This document shows, one piece after another, positions 22,742-30,998 of a DNA stretch of 49,434 nt. Origin of the DNA: Streptomyces sp. A012304. Lineage in GTDB: Bacteria > Actinomycetota > Actinomycetes > Streptomycetales > Streptomycetaceae. Location: assembly GCF_026008495.1 (NCBI RefSeq), contig NZ_BQUN01000038.1, positions 1-49,434 on the forward strand, given 5' to 3'. The position numbers and the translations under genes were made by a program. How positions within the stretch are numbered: the stretch's first letter is position 1; each line of letters begins with the position of its first letter. The notes under the pieces are model-generated. The model worked only from the letters and a program-made list of their open reading frames with translations. It was not told the origin of the DNA and did no database searches.

Positions 22742-24529
22742 ATGGCCTGGTGGCGTGCCTTCAGCCGACGCGGGCCGCTGCCCAAACCAGCGCCGCCCCC
22801 AGCCCCCGCGCAACCCAATGCGGTCACAGCCGCCGCAGCCCCCGTCAAGGAACCGCGAACCGAACTCGTCCGCAACACCGACGCCTGGCAGAACGAAGCA
22901 TGGGAGTTCTACGACACCCTCGGCGAATTCCGGTACGGCGTCGAGTGGGTGTCCGCAATGCTCTCCCGCGTCCGCCTCTACGCGGCGCGCCTCGAACCCG
23001 GGCAGGACGAACCCGTCCGCGCCGAAGCCGGCACCGCCGTCGACCTGATGACCACCCTCGGCGGAGGCGTCGGCGCACAGGCCCAGCTCATGTCCGGCTT
23101 CGGTACCCAGCTCGCTGTCCCTGGAGAGGGGTATCTCATCGGGGAGACCGTGCGGGGCGTGGAACGCTGGTCGGTGCGCTCCACCGACGAAGTCCGCGCC
23201 GCACGCGGCCACTTCGAAGTCCGTGACGAGACGACTGCCGGCAACGGCACCGAGTGGCGGCCGCTGGGCTCCGACTCTCTGGTGACGCGGGTGTGGCGGC
23301 CGCACAAGCGGTTCCACTACATGGCCGATTCCCCGGCGCGCGCGGCCCGGGGCAAGATGCGCGAGTTGGAGCTGATCAACCGGTACATCACCAGCCAGTT
23401 CCTCTCCCGCCTCGCCAGCGCTGGCGTGATCATGTTCCCGGAGGAGATCGTCTTCCCCGTCCGGGAGGAGTTCGCCGACGCGGCCGACCCGTTCATGGCC
23501 GAGTGGATCGAGATCGCAGCGGAAGCGATCCGCACACCGGGCACCGCCGCCGCCGTGGTGCCGATCCCGATCAAGGTGCCTGCCGAGTACGTCGACAAGA
23601 TCAAGCACGTCGACTTCACCCTTCAGCTCGACGAGAAGATCCTCGACAAACGCGACAGCGCGATCAAGGGTCTGGCCACCATGCTGAACATGCCCGCCGA
23701 GATCCTCCTCGGTCTGGGCGACGTCAACCACTGGGGCGCCTGGCAGCTCGAAGAGGGCGCCCTGAAAACCCACATCGCGCCGGAAGCCGAGCTGATCTGC
23801 CAGGCCCTCACCACTGGCTACCTCCAGCCCCGGCTCCAAGCCTCCGGCGTGGAAGACTGGGCAAACTGGGTCGTCTGGTACGACATGTCGGAACTCACGC
23901 TCCGCCCGGACCGCTCCGACGACGCGATCCAGCTCTACGACCGGCTGGAGATCAACGGCGCCGCCCTGCGCCGCGAGACCGGCTTCGACGAAGCCGACAA
24001 GCCCAGCGACGACGAACTGAAAGAACAAGCCCTCAAGGTCATCATCAAGACCCTGCCGTCGGGCGCCGGCTCCGCCCTGTCCCAGCTGGTCGGTGAGCGC
24101 GTCGAGATCACGCCGGTCGCCGCCGCACCCCCGGGCGAAGAGCCGCCGTCCGATGCCGAGCCGGAGCCGACGCCCGAGGACCGCTCCCCGCCCAACGCGG
24201 ATGCCGCGCGCGAGGCAGCGGCTGTGGCCCGGTCGGAGCGGCTGATCCAGCAGTCGCAGGCGATGCACGCCGTCCGGTTCGCGGCCGGGCGCGCGCCGGA
24301 GTTGCTGCACCCGGCGCTGTGCTCGCAGCACGCGTATTCGTGCCCGTTCACGCATGCGGCGGTGAAGTTGCACGCGCTGCCGCGTCCGGGGATGTCGGGG
24401 ACGTATGAGGCGCGACTGTCGCCGTTCGGGCAGTTGGTGATCGGCCAGCGCTCGCCGCATCTGGATACGACCGGCTTCCTCACGACTGCCTCTCGGAGTT
24501 CGAATGGTTACGCTCACGGCCGCCGCTGA
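22742..24529 (+). CDS. Phage portal protein
   Basis: 595 residues; ATG 22742 after a strong GAGGAGGAGG. After a Pro/Ala-rich start come EAWEFYDTLGEFRYGVEW, GEGYLIGETVRG, VTRVWRPHKR and the portal signature MLNMPAEILLGLGDVNHWGAW near residues 320-340. Forms the ring through which DNA enters and to which the tail attaches. The last ~90 residues carry Cys and His (LCSQHAYSCPFTH), an extension not typical of the portal core. Overlaps the next gene by 26 bases. Confidence 0.88.
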   Translation: MAWWRAFSRRGPLPKPAPPPAPAQPNAVTAAAAPVKEPRTELVRNTDAWQNEAWEFYDTLGEFRYGVEWVSAMLSRVRLYAARLEPGQDEPVRAEAGTAVDLMTTLGGGVGAQAQLMSGFGTQLAVPGEGYLIGETVRGVERWSVRSTDEVRAARGHFEVRDETTAGNGTEWRPLGSDSLVTRVWRPHKRFHYMADSPARAARGKMRELELINRYITSQFLSRLASAGVIMFPEEIVFPVREEFADAADPFMAEWIEIAAEAIRTPGTAAAVVPIPIKVPAEYVDKIKHVDFTLQLDEKILDKRDSAIKGLATMLNMPAEILLGLGDVNHWGAWQLEEGALKTHIAPEAELICQALTTGYLQPRLQASGVEDWANWVVWYDMSELTLRPDRSDDAIQLYDRLEINGAALRRETGFDEADKPSDDELKEQALKVIIKTLPSGAGSALSQLVGERVEITPVAAAPPGEEPPSDAEPEPTPEDRSPPNADAAREAAAVARSERLIQQSQAMHAVRFAAGRAPELLHPALCSQHAYSCPFTHAAVKLHALPRPGMSGTYEARLSPFGQLVIGQRSPHLDTTGFLTTASRSSNGYAHGRR

Positions 24530-27428
24530 CGGCTCGCATCTGTCGGGCGCGATGATCGCGCTGATGCCCACGGTCGAGGATGCGGAGCGGCTGGCGATCG
24601 AGGGCGGCGAGGCGGCCGACCAGCTGCACTTGACGCTGTACTACCTCGGCGACGACGGAAGCGTGTTCACCGAGCAGGAACGCGCCAGCCTGATCGACGT
24701 GCTCGCCATGGCGGCTCAGGACTACGTGCGCGGCCCCATCGCTGCCCGCGTCTTCGGCGCGAACCACTGGAACGCAGGCAGCAACTCGCCGTCGTGGGTG
24801 TGGGCCGTCGGCGACGAGAGCGCGGAGAACCGTGCAGCGGATGCCCCGCTACTGGTCGACGCCTACGAGGCGGCAGCAATCGCGGTCCGTACCGCCGACA
24901 TCGACCGCGAGATGCTGCCATCCCAGTACACCCCGTTTGCCGCTCATATCTGCGCGGCCTACTCGGACGATCCGGCACTGCTCCCCGACCTCGAACAGCG
25001 GCTCGGTCCCGTCACCTTCGACCGCATCCGCGTGGCGTTCGCCGGGGACCACACCGATATCCCCCTCGACGGTCCCGTCACGGCCGCCGCCGGGCCACTG
25101 CGCCGCCAGCCCACCGAACTCGAACTCGCCTCCCGCGCCAACTTCGCAGAGATGGACCGAGCTTGGCACGACGCCGTCGACGCCACCGTCGAAGCCTGGG
25201 CCGACATCCAGACCGCGCAGCGCGAGCAAATCACCGCCGCCGTCCAGGCAGCCGCCGAGTCAGACGACCTCGACCGGCTCAACACCCTGACCGTCGACAC
25301 CAGTGACGGGGCGCGCCTCCTCATCGCCCGCATGATCGCCTACGCGCGCGCGGCTGGCGAGACGCAGCAGGCCGAGGCCGAAGCGCAGGGCGTCGCGGTC
25401 CCTGAGTGGTCGCTGGACGACGAGGCGATCACCGCGGCGGCGATCCGTGACCGGCTGCGGCAGATCGGCCGCACCGCCGCGCGGGTCCTCGGCGTCGGCC
25501 TGGTGCAGTCCGCAGTGCGGCAAGCAATGCGGGTGTGGGGCTCCGGCTCGGCCGGCCAGGTGGCGGCCGCGGTGGACGAGCACCTTGAGGGCCTGTCCGG
25601 TGCGGCGGTCGAGGAGCAGATCGGGGCGGCGATGACGGCCGCGCAGAACGAGGGCCGCATGGCCGTGCTGGCGGTCGCGCCTCCGGCGACCTATGTGGCG
25701 ACGGAGATCCTCGACAAGAACTCTTGCGCGCCGTGCCGCGCCGTCGACGGCACCCGCTACACGTCCCTGGAGGAGGCCCGCGCCGTGTATCCGACGGGCG
25801 GCTACACCGGCTGCCTGGGCGGGGCGCGCTGCCGGGGGACGCTCGTCACGGTGTGGCCGCAGGACGGTGAGCAGGCAGCACAGACCGGAATGATCTTGGC
25901 GGCGTCCGCAGACACAATGCCGCCGACACACCACGAAGGAGGCGGCGCCGTGCCGTACCGCATTGAGCAGGGGCACCCGGACTGCGGTGCCGACACCCCG
26001 TGGGCCGTCGTCAAGGAAGGCGACGGCGAGCTGATGGGCTGCCACGAGACCGAGGCCGCCGCGCTGGAGCAGCAGGCCGCCCTCTACGCCGAGGAGGGCG
26101 ACGACGGGCCGGGCGACGACGGCGACGAGAGCATGGACTACGCGGGCGTCACCGCCCCCTGGGAGGGGCCGCTCGCCGTGGAGGGCATCGTCACCGGCGA
26201 CGGCCGGGAGTTCGCCGAGGGCGCGCTCACGTGGGCGGATCTTCCGGTGCCGCTGCGGTGGAACATCGAGGACTCCCACGGCGGCGAGGCCCGCACCAAG
26301 GCCGTCAACGTCGGCCGGATCGACAGGATCTGGCGCGACGGCAACAAGATCATGGGTGCTGGGGTGCTCGACCTGTCCGACGAGAACGGGCGCCGCGCCC
26401 ACGCGAAGATCGAGGGTAAGTTCCTGCGCGGCGTCTCCATCGACGCCGACTCCATCGCCGACGCCGACGTCGAGTTCGTGTGGCCCGAGGACGTCAACGC
26501 CGGAACGGGGGAGGGCGAAGGCGAAGAGGACGACCTGTTCGAGATGCTGTTCGCGCAGCCGGAGAAGGTCATCTTCCACGGCGGCAGGATCCGCGCCGCC
26601 ACCCTCGTCGACATCCCCGCCTTCGCCGAGGCCTACATCGCGCTCCTCGACGAGCAGGGCGCCATCGTGGCCGGCGGCCAGCCGGTCACCGAGGCCGAGC
26701 TGCTCCAGATGCGGGGCGTCGAGGAAGAGCCGGCGCCGCTGCGGGTGGTGCCGCCCGTGACCGCGTCGGCGGGGCCGTTCCGGCCGCCGGCCGCCTGGTT
26801 CTCCGACCCGGGGCTGTCGCTGCCGACGCCGATCACGGTGACCGACGAGGGCCGCATCTACGGGCATGCGGCGCAGTGGGGGTCGTGCCACATCGGGCAG
26901 GAGGGTGTGTGCGTGCAGCCGCCGCACGAGGATGAGCACCCCTACTACCGCACCGGTGAGGTGGTGTGCGCGGACGGGGCGCGGGTGGCGGTCGGTCAGA
27001 TCACGGTCGGGACGGGGCACGCGCCGCTGCACTACGGGGCGTCCCCGGCGGCCGAGCACTACGACAACACCGGTGCCGCGGTGGCGGACGTGGCCGTCGG
27101 TAACGACCAGCACGGCATCTGGGTCGCGGGCGCGATCCGGCCGGGCGCGGATCCGCTGAAGGTCTACGAGTTGCAGGCGGCCGGGCAGGTGTCCGGGGAC
27201 TGGCGGCGGATCGGTGGTCAGCTGCGGCTGGTGGGGCTGCTGGCGGTGAACGTGCCTGGGTTCCCGGTGCCGAAGATGCGGGCCCGGGTCGCGTCGGGCC
27301 AGCCGCAGGCGCTGGTGGCGGCGGGGAAGCCGGTGGTGGCGTGGGGTCGGTCGCAGGGCGAGTTGGAGCGGGACGCGGTGCGGATCGTGATGCGGATGCT
27401 GTCTCGCCGAGTCCACCCGGGGAGGTGA
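24504..27428 (+). CDS. Fusion: 2H-phosphoesterase-like + MuF head morphogenesis + capsid maturation protease
   Basis: 974 residues from ATG 24504. Residues about 15-185 resemble LigT/2H phosphoesterases: QLHLTLYYLGD (first His-x-Thr) and FAAHICAAYS, where the second motif is His-x-Cys. Residues about 200-450 are helical and end in a MuF-like module with DKNSCAPCRAVDGTRY and GGARCRGTLVTVW. Residues about 483-960 start with PYRIEQGHPDCG and AVVKEGDGELMGCH, then the protease-like part LAVEGIVTGDGREF, IEDSHGG and FLRGVSIDADS. Roles: minor head protein carried into the capsid, and prohead protease. An internal SD and GTG at 25950 could make the protease separately. Confidence 0.75.
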   Translation: MVTLTAAADGSHLSGAMIALMPTVEDAERLAIEGGEAADQLHLTLYYLGDDGSVFTEQERASLIDVLAMAAQDYVRGPIAARVFGANHWNAGSNSPSWVWAVGDESAENRAADAPLLVDAYEAAAIAVRTADIDREMLPSQYTPFAAHICAAYSDDPALLPDLEQRLGPVTFDRIRVAFAGDHTDIPLDGPVTAAAGPLRRQPTELELASRANFAEMDRAWHDAVDATVEAWADIQTAQREQITAAVQAAAESDDLDRLNTLTVDTSDGARLLIARMIAYARAAGETQQAEAEAQGVAVPEWSLDDEAITAAAIRDRLRQIGRTAARVLGVGLVQSAVRQAMRVWGSGSAGQVAAAVDEHLEGLSGAAVEEQIGAAMTAAQNEGRMAVLAVAPPATYVATEILDKNSCAPCRAVDGTRYTSLEEARAVYPTGGYTGCLGGARCRGTLVTVWPQDGEQAAQTGMILAASADTMPPTHHEGGGAVPYRIEQGHPDCGADTPWAVVKEGDGELMGCHETEAAALEQQAALYAEEGDDGPGDDGDESMDYAGVTAPWEGPLAVEGIVTGDGREFAEGALTWADLPVPLRWNIEDSHGGEARTKAVNVGRIDRIWRDGNKIMGAGVLDLSDENGRRAHAKIEGKFLRGVSIDADSIADADVEFVWPEDVNAGTGEGEGEEDDLFEMLFAQPEKVIFHGGRIRAATLVDIPAFAEAYIALLDEQGAIVAGGQPVTEAELLQMRGVEEEPAPLRVVPPVTASAGPFRPPAAWFSDPGLSLPTPITVTDEGRIYGHAAQWGSCHIGQEGVCVQPPHEDEHPYYRTGEVVCADGARVAVGQITVGTGHAPLHYGASPAAEHYDNTGAAVADVAVGNDQHGIWVAGAIRPGADPLKVYELQAAGQVSGDWRRIGGQLRLVGLLAVNVPGFPVPKMRARVASGQPQALVAAGKPVVAWGRSQGELERDAVRIVMRMLSRRVHPGR
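25950..27428 (+). CDS. Nested in-frame start for the protease domain alone
   Basis: AAGGAGG (25936-25942) stands 7 bases before GTG 25950, in frame with the 974-residue fusion. The resulting 492-residue product begins PYRIEQGHPDCGAD, just where a stand-alone capsid protease gene would begin. Upstream lies GGAATGATC and, 26 bases after its GGAA, CACAAT, a near match to the late promoter class. Suggests a fused gene that still keeps its old separate start. Confidence 0.45.
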   Translation: MPYRIEQGHPDCGADTPWAVVKEGDGELMGCHETEAAALEQQAALYAEEGDDGPGDDGDESMDYAGVTAPWEGPLAVEGIVTGDGREFAEGALTWADLPVPLRWNIEDSHGGEARTKAVNVGRIDRIWRDGNKIMGAGVLDLSDENGRRAHAKIEGKFLRGVSIDADSIADADVEFVWPEDVNAGTGEGEGEEDDLFEMLFAQPEKVIFHGGRIRAATLVDIPAFAEAYIALLDEQGAIVAGGQPVTEAELLQMRGVEEEPAPLRVVPPVTASAGPFRPPAAWFSDPGLSLPTPITVTDEGRIYGHAAQWGSCHIGQEGVCVQPPHEDEHPYYRTGEVVCADGARVAVGQITVGTGHAPLHYGASPAAEHYDNTGAAVADVAVGNDQHGIWVAGAIRPGADPLKVYELQAAGQVSGDWRRIGGQLRLVGLLAVNVPGFPVPKMRARVASGQPQALVAAGKPVVAWGRSQGELERDAVRIVMRMLSRRVHPGR

Positions 27429-27434
27429 GAGCGA

Positions 27435-27497
27435 ATGTGCAGCTGCAATAAGAGGCGTCGTCCGGCACCCCCGCCGCCGCCTCCTCCGAGCGTCTGA
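27435..27497 (+). CDS. 20-residue Cys-x-Cys/poly-Pro peptide
   Basis: ATG 27435 follows GGAGGTGAG at ideal spacing. The product has Cys-Ser-Cys, a basic KRRRP and seven prolines (CSCNKRRRPAPPPPPPPS). Tiny genes of this kind lie next to the capsid gene in several actinophages. The strong ribosome site argues for translation; role unknown. Confidence 0.5.
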   Translation: MCSCNKRRRPAPPPPPPPSV

Positions 27498-27501
27498 CCT
27501 T

Positions 27502-27526
27502 TAGGTTTACCCCACCGGTCAACCTA
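27502..27526. promoter_or_regulatory. Small dyad upstream of the capsid promoter
   Basis: TAGGTT (27502-27507) is mirrored by AACCTA (27521-27526) across 13 bases, just before the -35 box of the capsid promoter. The half-site resembles the AGGTTAG arm of the dyad at 13753-13784, so it may bind a related regulator. Confidence 0.3.
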
Positions 27527-27527
27527 A

Positions 27528-27557
27528 TTGACACATTGTCGGACTGTGTGCTATGCG
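27528..27557 (+). promoter_or_regulatory. Housekeeping-type promoter for the major capsid gene
   Basis: TTGACA 27528-27533, 18 bases, TATGCG 27552-27557. The expected transcription start falls at about 27563, the first bases of the leader hairpin. This looks like a host principal-sigma promoter, different from the GGAA class used by other late genes. Confidence 0.5.
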
Positions 27558-27561
27558 CTAA

Positions 27562-27616
27562 CCTCCGTGATCAAAGGGCGTTGACGAGCCCGCAACCCAC
27601 CCTTCGATCACGGAGG
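27562..27616 (+). promoter_or_regulatory. Leader hairpin that hides the capsid ribosome site
   Basis: Bases 27562-27578 pair with 27600-27616, 16 of 17 positions, across a 21-base loop. The GGAGG used for the capsid GTG (27622) is the 3' end of the stem. The structure could repress translation until opened, or stabilise the mRNA end. Confidence 0.55.
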
Positions 27617-27621
27617 ACCAA

Positions 27622-29382
27622 GTGCCTGCAGAAGAGCTCTTCAGCGCCCCGTCCGACCTCACCCTCTCCAGCGACACCGAACTCCAGGAGCTGGAAACCA
27701 GGGCGGTCGCCGAGTTCAACCGTGTCTCGGAGATCCAGGACGTCGACCCCGACACGCTCGCCTACGCGATGCGCCTCACCGACGACCTCGACCGCATCCG
27801 CGCCGAACTCTCCGTCCGCGAGGACCGAAACCGCCGCAACGCCGAGCTGGAGCGCGCCCGCGCCGCCGACCAGCTCTCCGCGCTCCAGGCCCGCGTCAAC
27901 GGCACCGCCCCCGCCGCCGAGCAGCAGGCAGCGGCCCAGACCACGGTCGACCCCGAGGCCATCGCGCAGGCCACCGCGCAGGGCGTCACCGCCGCCCTCA
28001 GCAGCTTCATGATGGACCGCCGCGGCGGCACCGTCCGGCCCGAGGAGATCGCCCGCCGGGCTACCGCCTCTCTCGCCGAGACCGCCCGCCACGCCCCGGC
28101 CCCGAAGGTCCCCGCGCAGCGCCTCGCGGTCACCGCCTCCGTGGACATTCCCGGCGTGGAGCGCGGCGGCCAGCTCACGTCGCTGGACGCGCTCACCGAC
28201 GTCGTGAACCGCAAGTCCAAGAGCATGCCGGTCACGCGCGGCAACCCCAACCACCAGCTGGTCGCGTCGATCCGCAACGACTTCGAGCACACCCTCGACG
28301 ACCGCTCCAACGCCTCCGAGGTCCAGGAACTCCTGAACTACCTCACCGGACCGGACAAGCAGGCCGCGCTCGTGGCCGGCGGTGGCTGGTGCGCGCCCAG
28401 CGAGATCCGCTACGACTTCTTCAACATCGCCTGCTCCAGCGGCATGATCGACCTGCCGACCGTCGGCATCACGAGGGGCGGCATCCAGTTCCCCGTCTCC
28501 CCGTCGCTCGCGGACACCGTCAACAGCGTCGCCTTCGGCGGGTTCGCCGTCACCTTCAACGGAGACAGCGTGCCGTGGCTGTGGACCGAGGACGACGACA
28601 TCGCCGCCGCCACCGGCTCCCCGACCAAGCCGTGCGTCCGCGTCCCCTGCCCCGACTTCGACGAGGCCCGCCTGGACTGCTACGGCATCTGCCTCACCGC
28701 CGGCAACCTCGCCGACGCCGCCTACCCCGAGGCGACGCAGCACATGATCCGGCTGCTGATGGCCGCCCACGACCACGCCATCAACGCCCGCCTCATCTCC
28801 CTGATGGTCGCCGCGTCCTCCGCCGTCACCAACATCTCCGGCGGCGCGTCAACCGACGCCGCCGCCCCCCGCATCTACAACGCCGTCGGCCTGGCCGCCA
28901 ACGACTACCGGGCCCGCTACGGCATGTGCCTCGACGACGTCCTCGAAGTCGTGCTGCCCTACTGGGTCCGCGACGTCATCCGCGGCGACCTCGCGTGGAA
29001 GGCCGGCGTCGAACTCCAGGCGGTCCCGAACTCCGAGATCGACTCCTACTTCACCGCCCGCAACGTGCGCGTGCAGTGGGTCGACGACTGGCAGGTCCGC
29101 GGCACCGGCCAGTTCGGCAACGCGACCGCGATGACGGCGTGGCCGACCACGGTCGACTTCCTCATCTACGCGGCAGGGACGTTCGTCCACGGCAACGGCA
29201 TGAGCCTCGACCTCGGCGTCGTCCGCGACAGCGTGCTGAACGAGACCAACGACCACACCGCGCTGTGGTCCGAGGAGTGCCACCTCATCGCGAAGGTCGG
29301 CCACGAGTCCCGGCAGTACAGGGTCGGCTTCAACGTCAACGGCTCCACCTCGGCGCTGCTGTCCGGAACCGTCCGCGTCTGA
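27622..29382 (+). CDS. Major capsid protein with N-terminal scaffold-like domain
   Basis: 586 residues from GTG 27622, with GGAGG upstream. Residues 1-110 are charged coiled coil (TELQELETRAVAEFNRVSE, then LSVREDRNRRNAELERA), as in capsid proteins that carry their scaffold as a delta domain. The HK97-like part follows, with NFDVE-type loops (GGGWCAPSEIRYDFF, VQWVDDWQVRG). About ten cysteines lie in the capsid part (e.g. KPCVRVPCPDFDEARLDC). The gene order, after the protease, and its length fit. The large size leaves the N-terminal part to be removed by the protease. Confidence 0.82.
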   Translation: MPAEELFSAPSDLTLSSDTELQELETRAVAEFNRVSEIQDVDPDTLAYAMRLTDDLDRIRAELSVREDRNRRNAELERARAADQLSALQARVNGTAPAAEQQAAAQTTVDPEAIAQATAQGVTAALSSFMMDRRGGTVRPEEIARRATASLAETARHAPAPKVPAQRLAVTASVDIPGVERGGQLTSLDALTDVVNRKSKSMPVTRGNPNHQLVASIRNDFEHTLDDRSNASEVQELLNYLTGPDKQAALVAGGGWCAPSEIRYDFFNIACSSGMIDLPTVGITRGGIQFPVSPSLADTVNSVAFGGFAVTFNGDSVPWLWTEDDDIAAATGSPTKPCVRVPCPDFDEARLDCYGICLTAGNLADAAYPEATQHMIRLLMAAHDHAINARLISLMVAASSAVTNISGGASTDAAAPRIYNAVGLAANDYRARYGMCLDDVLEVVLPYWVRDVIRGDLAWKAGVELQAVPNSEIDSYFTARNVRVQWVDDWQVRGTGQFGNATAMTAWPTTVDFLIYAAGTFVHGNGMSLDLGVVRDSVLNETNDHTALWSEECHLIAKVGHESRQYRVGFNVNGSTSALLSGTVRV

Positions 29383-29415
29383 CCCCAGGCCCGACCAGAA
29401 GGGTGGTGAGCGCCG

Positions 29416-30300
29416 GTGGCCGGAGCACGCCAGATCATCGACGGACCGGCGTTCACCCCGCTGCCGTATGGGCTGTGGGACGCCGCTCAGAAACCGGCTA
29501 CCGACAGCCCGCACTGGCAGCAGGGCGTCACCTGGATCGAGCGCTGCCCGACCGGCGGCAGCACATACGACGAGTGCCTCGCCGTCACCGGCACCGGCGG
29601 GCCCCCGCCCGAGCCGCCCGCCAAGGCCGCCAACGTCGACCAGGAGTTCCGTGGCGCGACACCGTTCACGGTGGTCGCCGAGTTCGACTGCTCGCCGGTC
29701 GGCCTGCGGGACGCGGAGACCGTCGCCTCCGACGCGCTCGCCAGAGTGGAGCAGCAGCAGGTTGAGGCAGCGTTCTGGACCGGTGTCGCGGGCGGACAGG
29801 AGGTCGTGTTCCCGCACCTGGCAGCGGACGCCGAAGTCGTCGACGGACAGGACATCCTGCTGCAGACCGTCGCCTCAACCGCCGTGACGGGCGCGGACGC
29901 GGCGCAGGCGTTGGGCGAGCTGGAAGCGGAGCTGGCCGACTGCTACGCCGGGCAGGGCGTCATCCACGTGCCCAGGGTGGCGCTGCCCACGCTGGCCGCG
30001 TGGAACCTCCTGATCGAGCGCGACGGGCGCCTCTACACCACGGCCGGGAACCTCGTGGTCGTCGGCGGCGGCTACGCCGGGACCGGCCCGGACGGCAGCG
30101 CGCCGGCCGACGGCACGGCGTGGATCTACGCGACTGGGGCGGTGTTCGGGTACCGCGGCGATGTCCAGGTCACGAGCCCGCGCGACTCCATCGATCGGTC
30201 CGCGAACACGATGCGGATGATCGCCGAACGTACGTACGTGCTCGGTTTCGAGTGCTGCCATCTGGCTGCGCACATCGTGCTGGGCGTGCCCACCTCATAG
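29416..30300 (+). CDS. Structural head protein, unknown type
   Basis: 294 residues from GTG 29416; a GAAGGGTGG stretch lies upstream. Contains FTPLPYGLWDAAQKPA, an acidic helix LGELEAELADCYAGQGVIH and TAWIYATGAVFGYRGDV near the end, with several Cys. Located directly behind the capsid gene, so probably a minor capsid, decoration or connector protein. No family recognised with confidence. Confidence 0.6.
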   Translation: MAGARQIIDGPAFTPLPYGLWDAAQKPATDSPHWQQGVTWIERCPTGGSTYDECLAVTGTGGPPPEPPAKAANVDQEFRGATPFTVVAEFDCSPVGLRDAETVASDALARVEQQQVEAAFWTGVAGGQEVVFPHLAADAEVVDGQDILLQTVASTAVTGADAAQALGELEAELADCYAGQGVIHVPRVALPTLAAWNLLIERDGRLYTTAGNLVVVGGGYAGTGPDGSAPADGTAWIYATGAVFGYRGDVQVTSPRDSIDRSANTMRMIAERTYVLGFECCHLAAHIVLGVPTS

Positions 30301-30311
30301 GGAGCAGGATC

Positions 30312-30989
30312 ATGGCCACAGTTTCTACGTGCGCGACTCCCATCAAGGGCACGCACATGCGAGTGATCGCGCTGGACGCGTGCGGCGTTCCGGTCACCGG
30401 CTCGTCCGGGATGGTCGCCGTCAGCTCGGGGTTCGTGCAGGTCGAGATGGAGCCGGACTACGAGGACGGTGAGGAGTTCTTCGAGCGCACCGCGTCCGGT
30501 GCGCCGTGCGTGAACCAGAAGGACGACCCGACCCTGAAGAGGATGGGCCTGACGGTCCAGATGTGCGAGGTCAACGTCTCGCTGATCGCGTACATCATCT
30601 CCGCGCGCGAGCTGACCACGGGGACGCCGACGACGGGCACCGGGTTCGCGGTGGCGGAGGGCAACCCGACGAACCGGTTCTCCCTGGAGGTGTGGCAGGA
30701 GGTCGCCGGGTCCGGCGCCTGTGACGCGTCCGGGAACCAGCGGTACATCTACCACGCGTGGCCCAACGTGGGTGCCACCCAGATCGGCTCGCAGACCATC
30801 GAGAACGGCCGCACCACGTTCGAGTTCACGTCCGAAACCAGGGGTGCCGCCGCGACGTGGGACACCCTCGTGGGGGAGGACTACCTGCCGGCAGGGGCCA
30901 GCATCGACACCGACGAGCACTGGATCTGGAACGTGACCACGACCGCACCGCCGGACGTGGCCTGCGACCCGACCACACTCGCCGCGTAA
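30312..30989 (+). CDS. Structural protein, probably major tail or connector protein
   Basis: 225 residues; ATG 30312 after GGGAGCAGG. Beta-rich with several cysteines: TPIKGTHMRVIALDACG, VQVEMEPDYEDGEEFFERT, and QRYIYHAWPNVGATQIGS. The strand-rich plan and conserved YHAWPN-like motif suit tail-tube or decoration folds. Its place before the head-tail adaptor is unusual for a tail tube, so the exact role is open. Confidence 0.55.
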   Translation: MATVSTCATPIKGTHMRVIALDACGVPVTGSSGMVAVSSGFVQVEMEPDYEDGEEFFERTASGAPCVNQKDDPTLKRMGLTVQMCEVNVSLIAYIISARELTTGTPTTGTGFAVAEGNPTNRFSLEVWQEVAGSGACDASGNQRYIYHAWPNVGATQIGSQTIENGRTTFEFTSETRGAAATWDTLVGEDYLPAGASIDTDEHWIWNVTTTAPPDVACDPTTLAA

Positions 30990-30998
30990 GGCGTCAAG

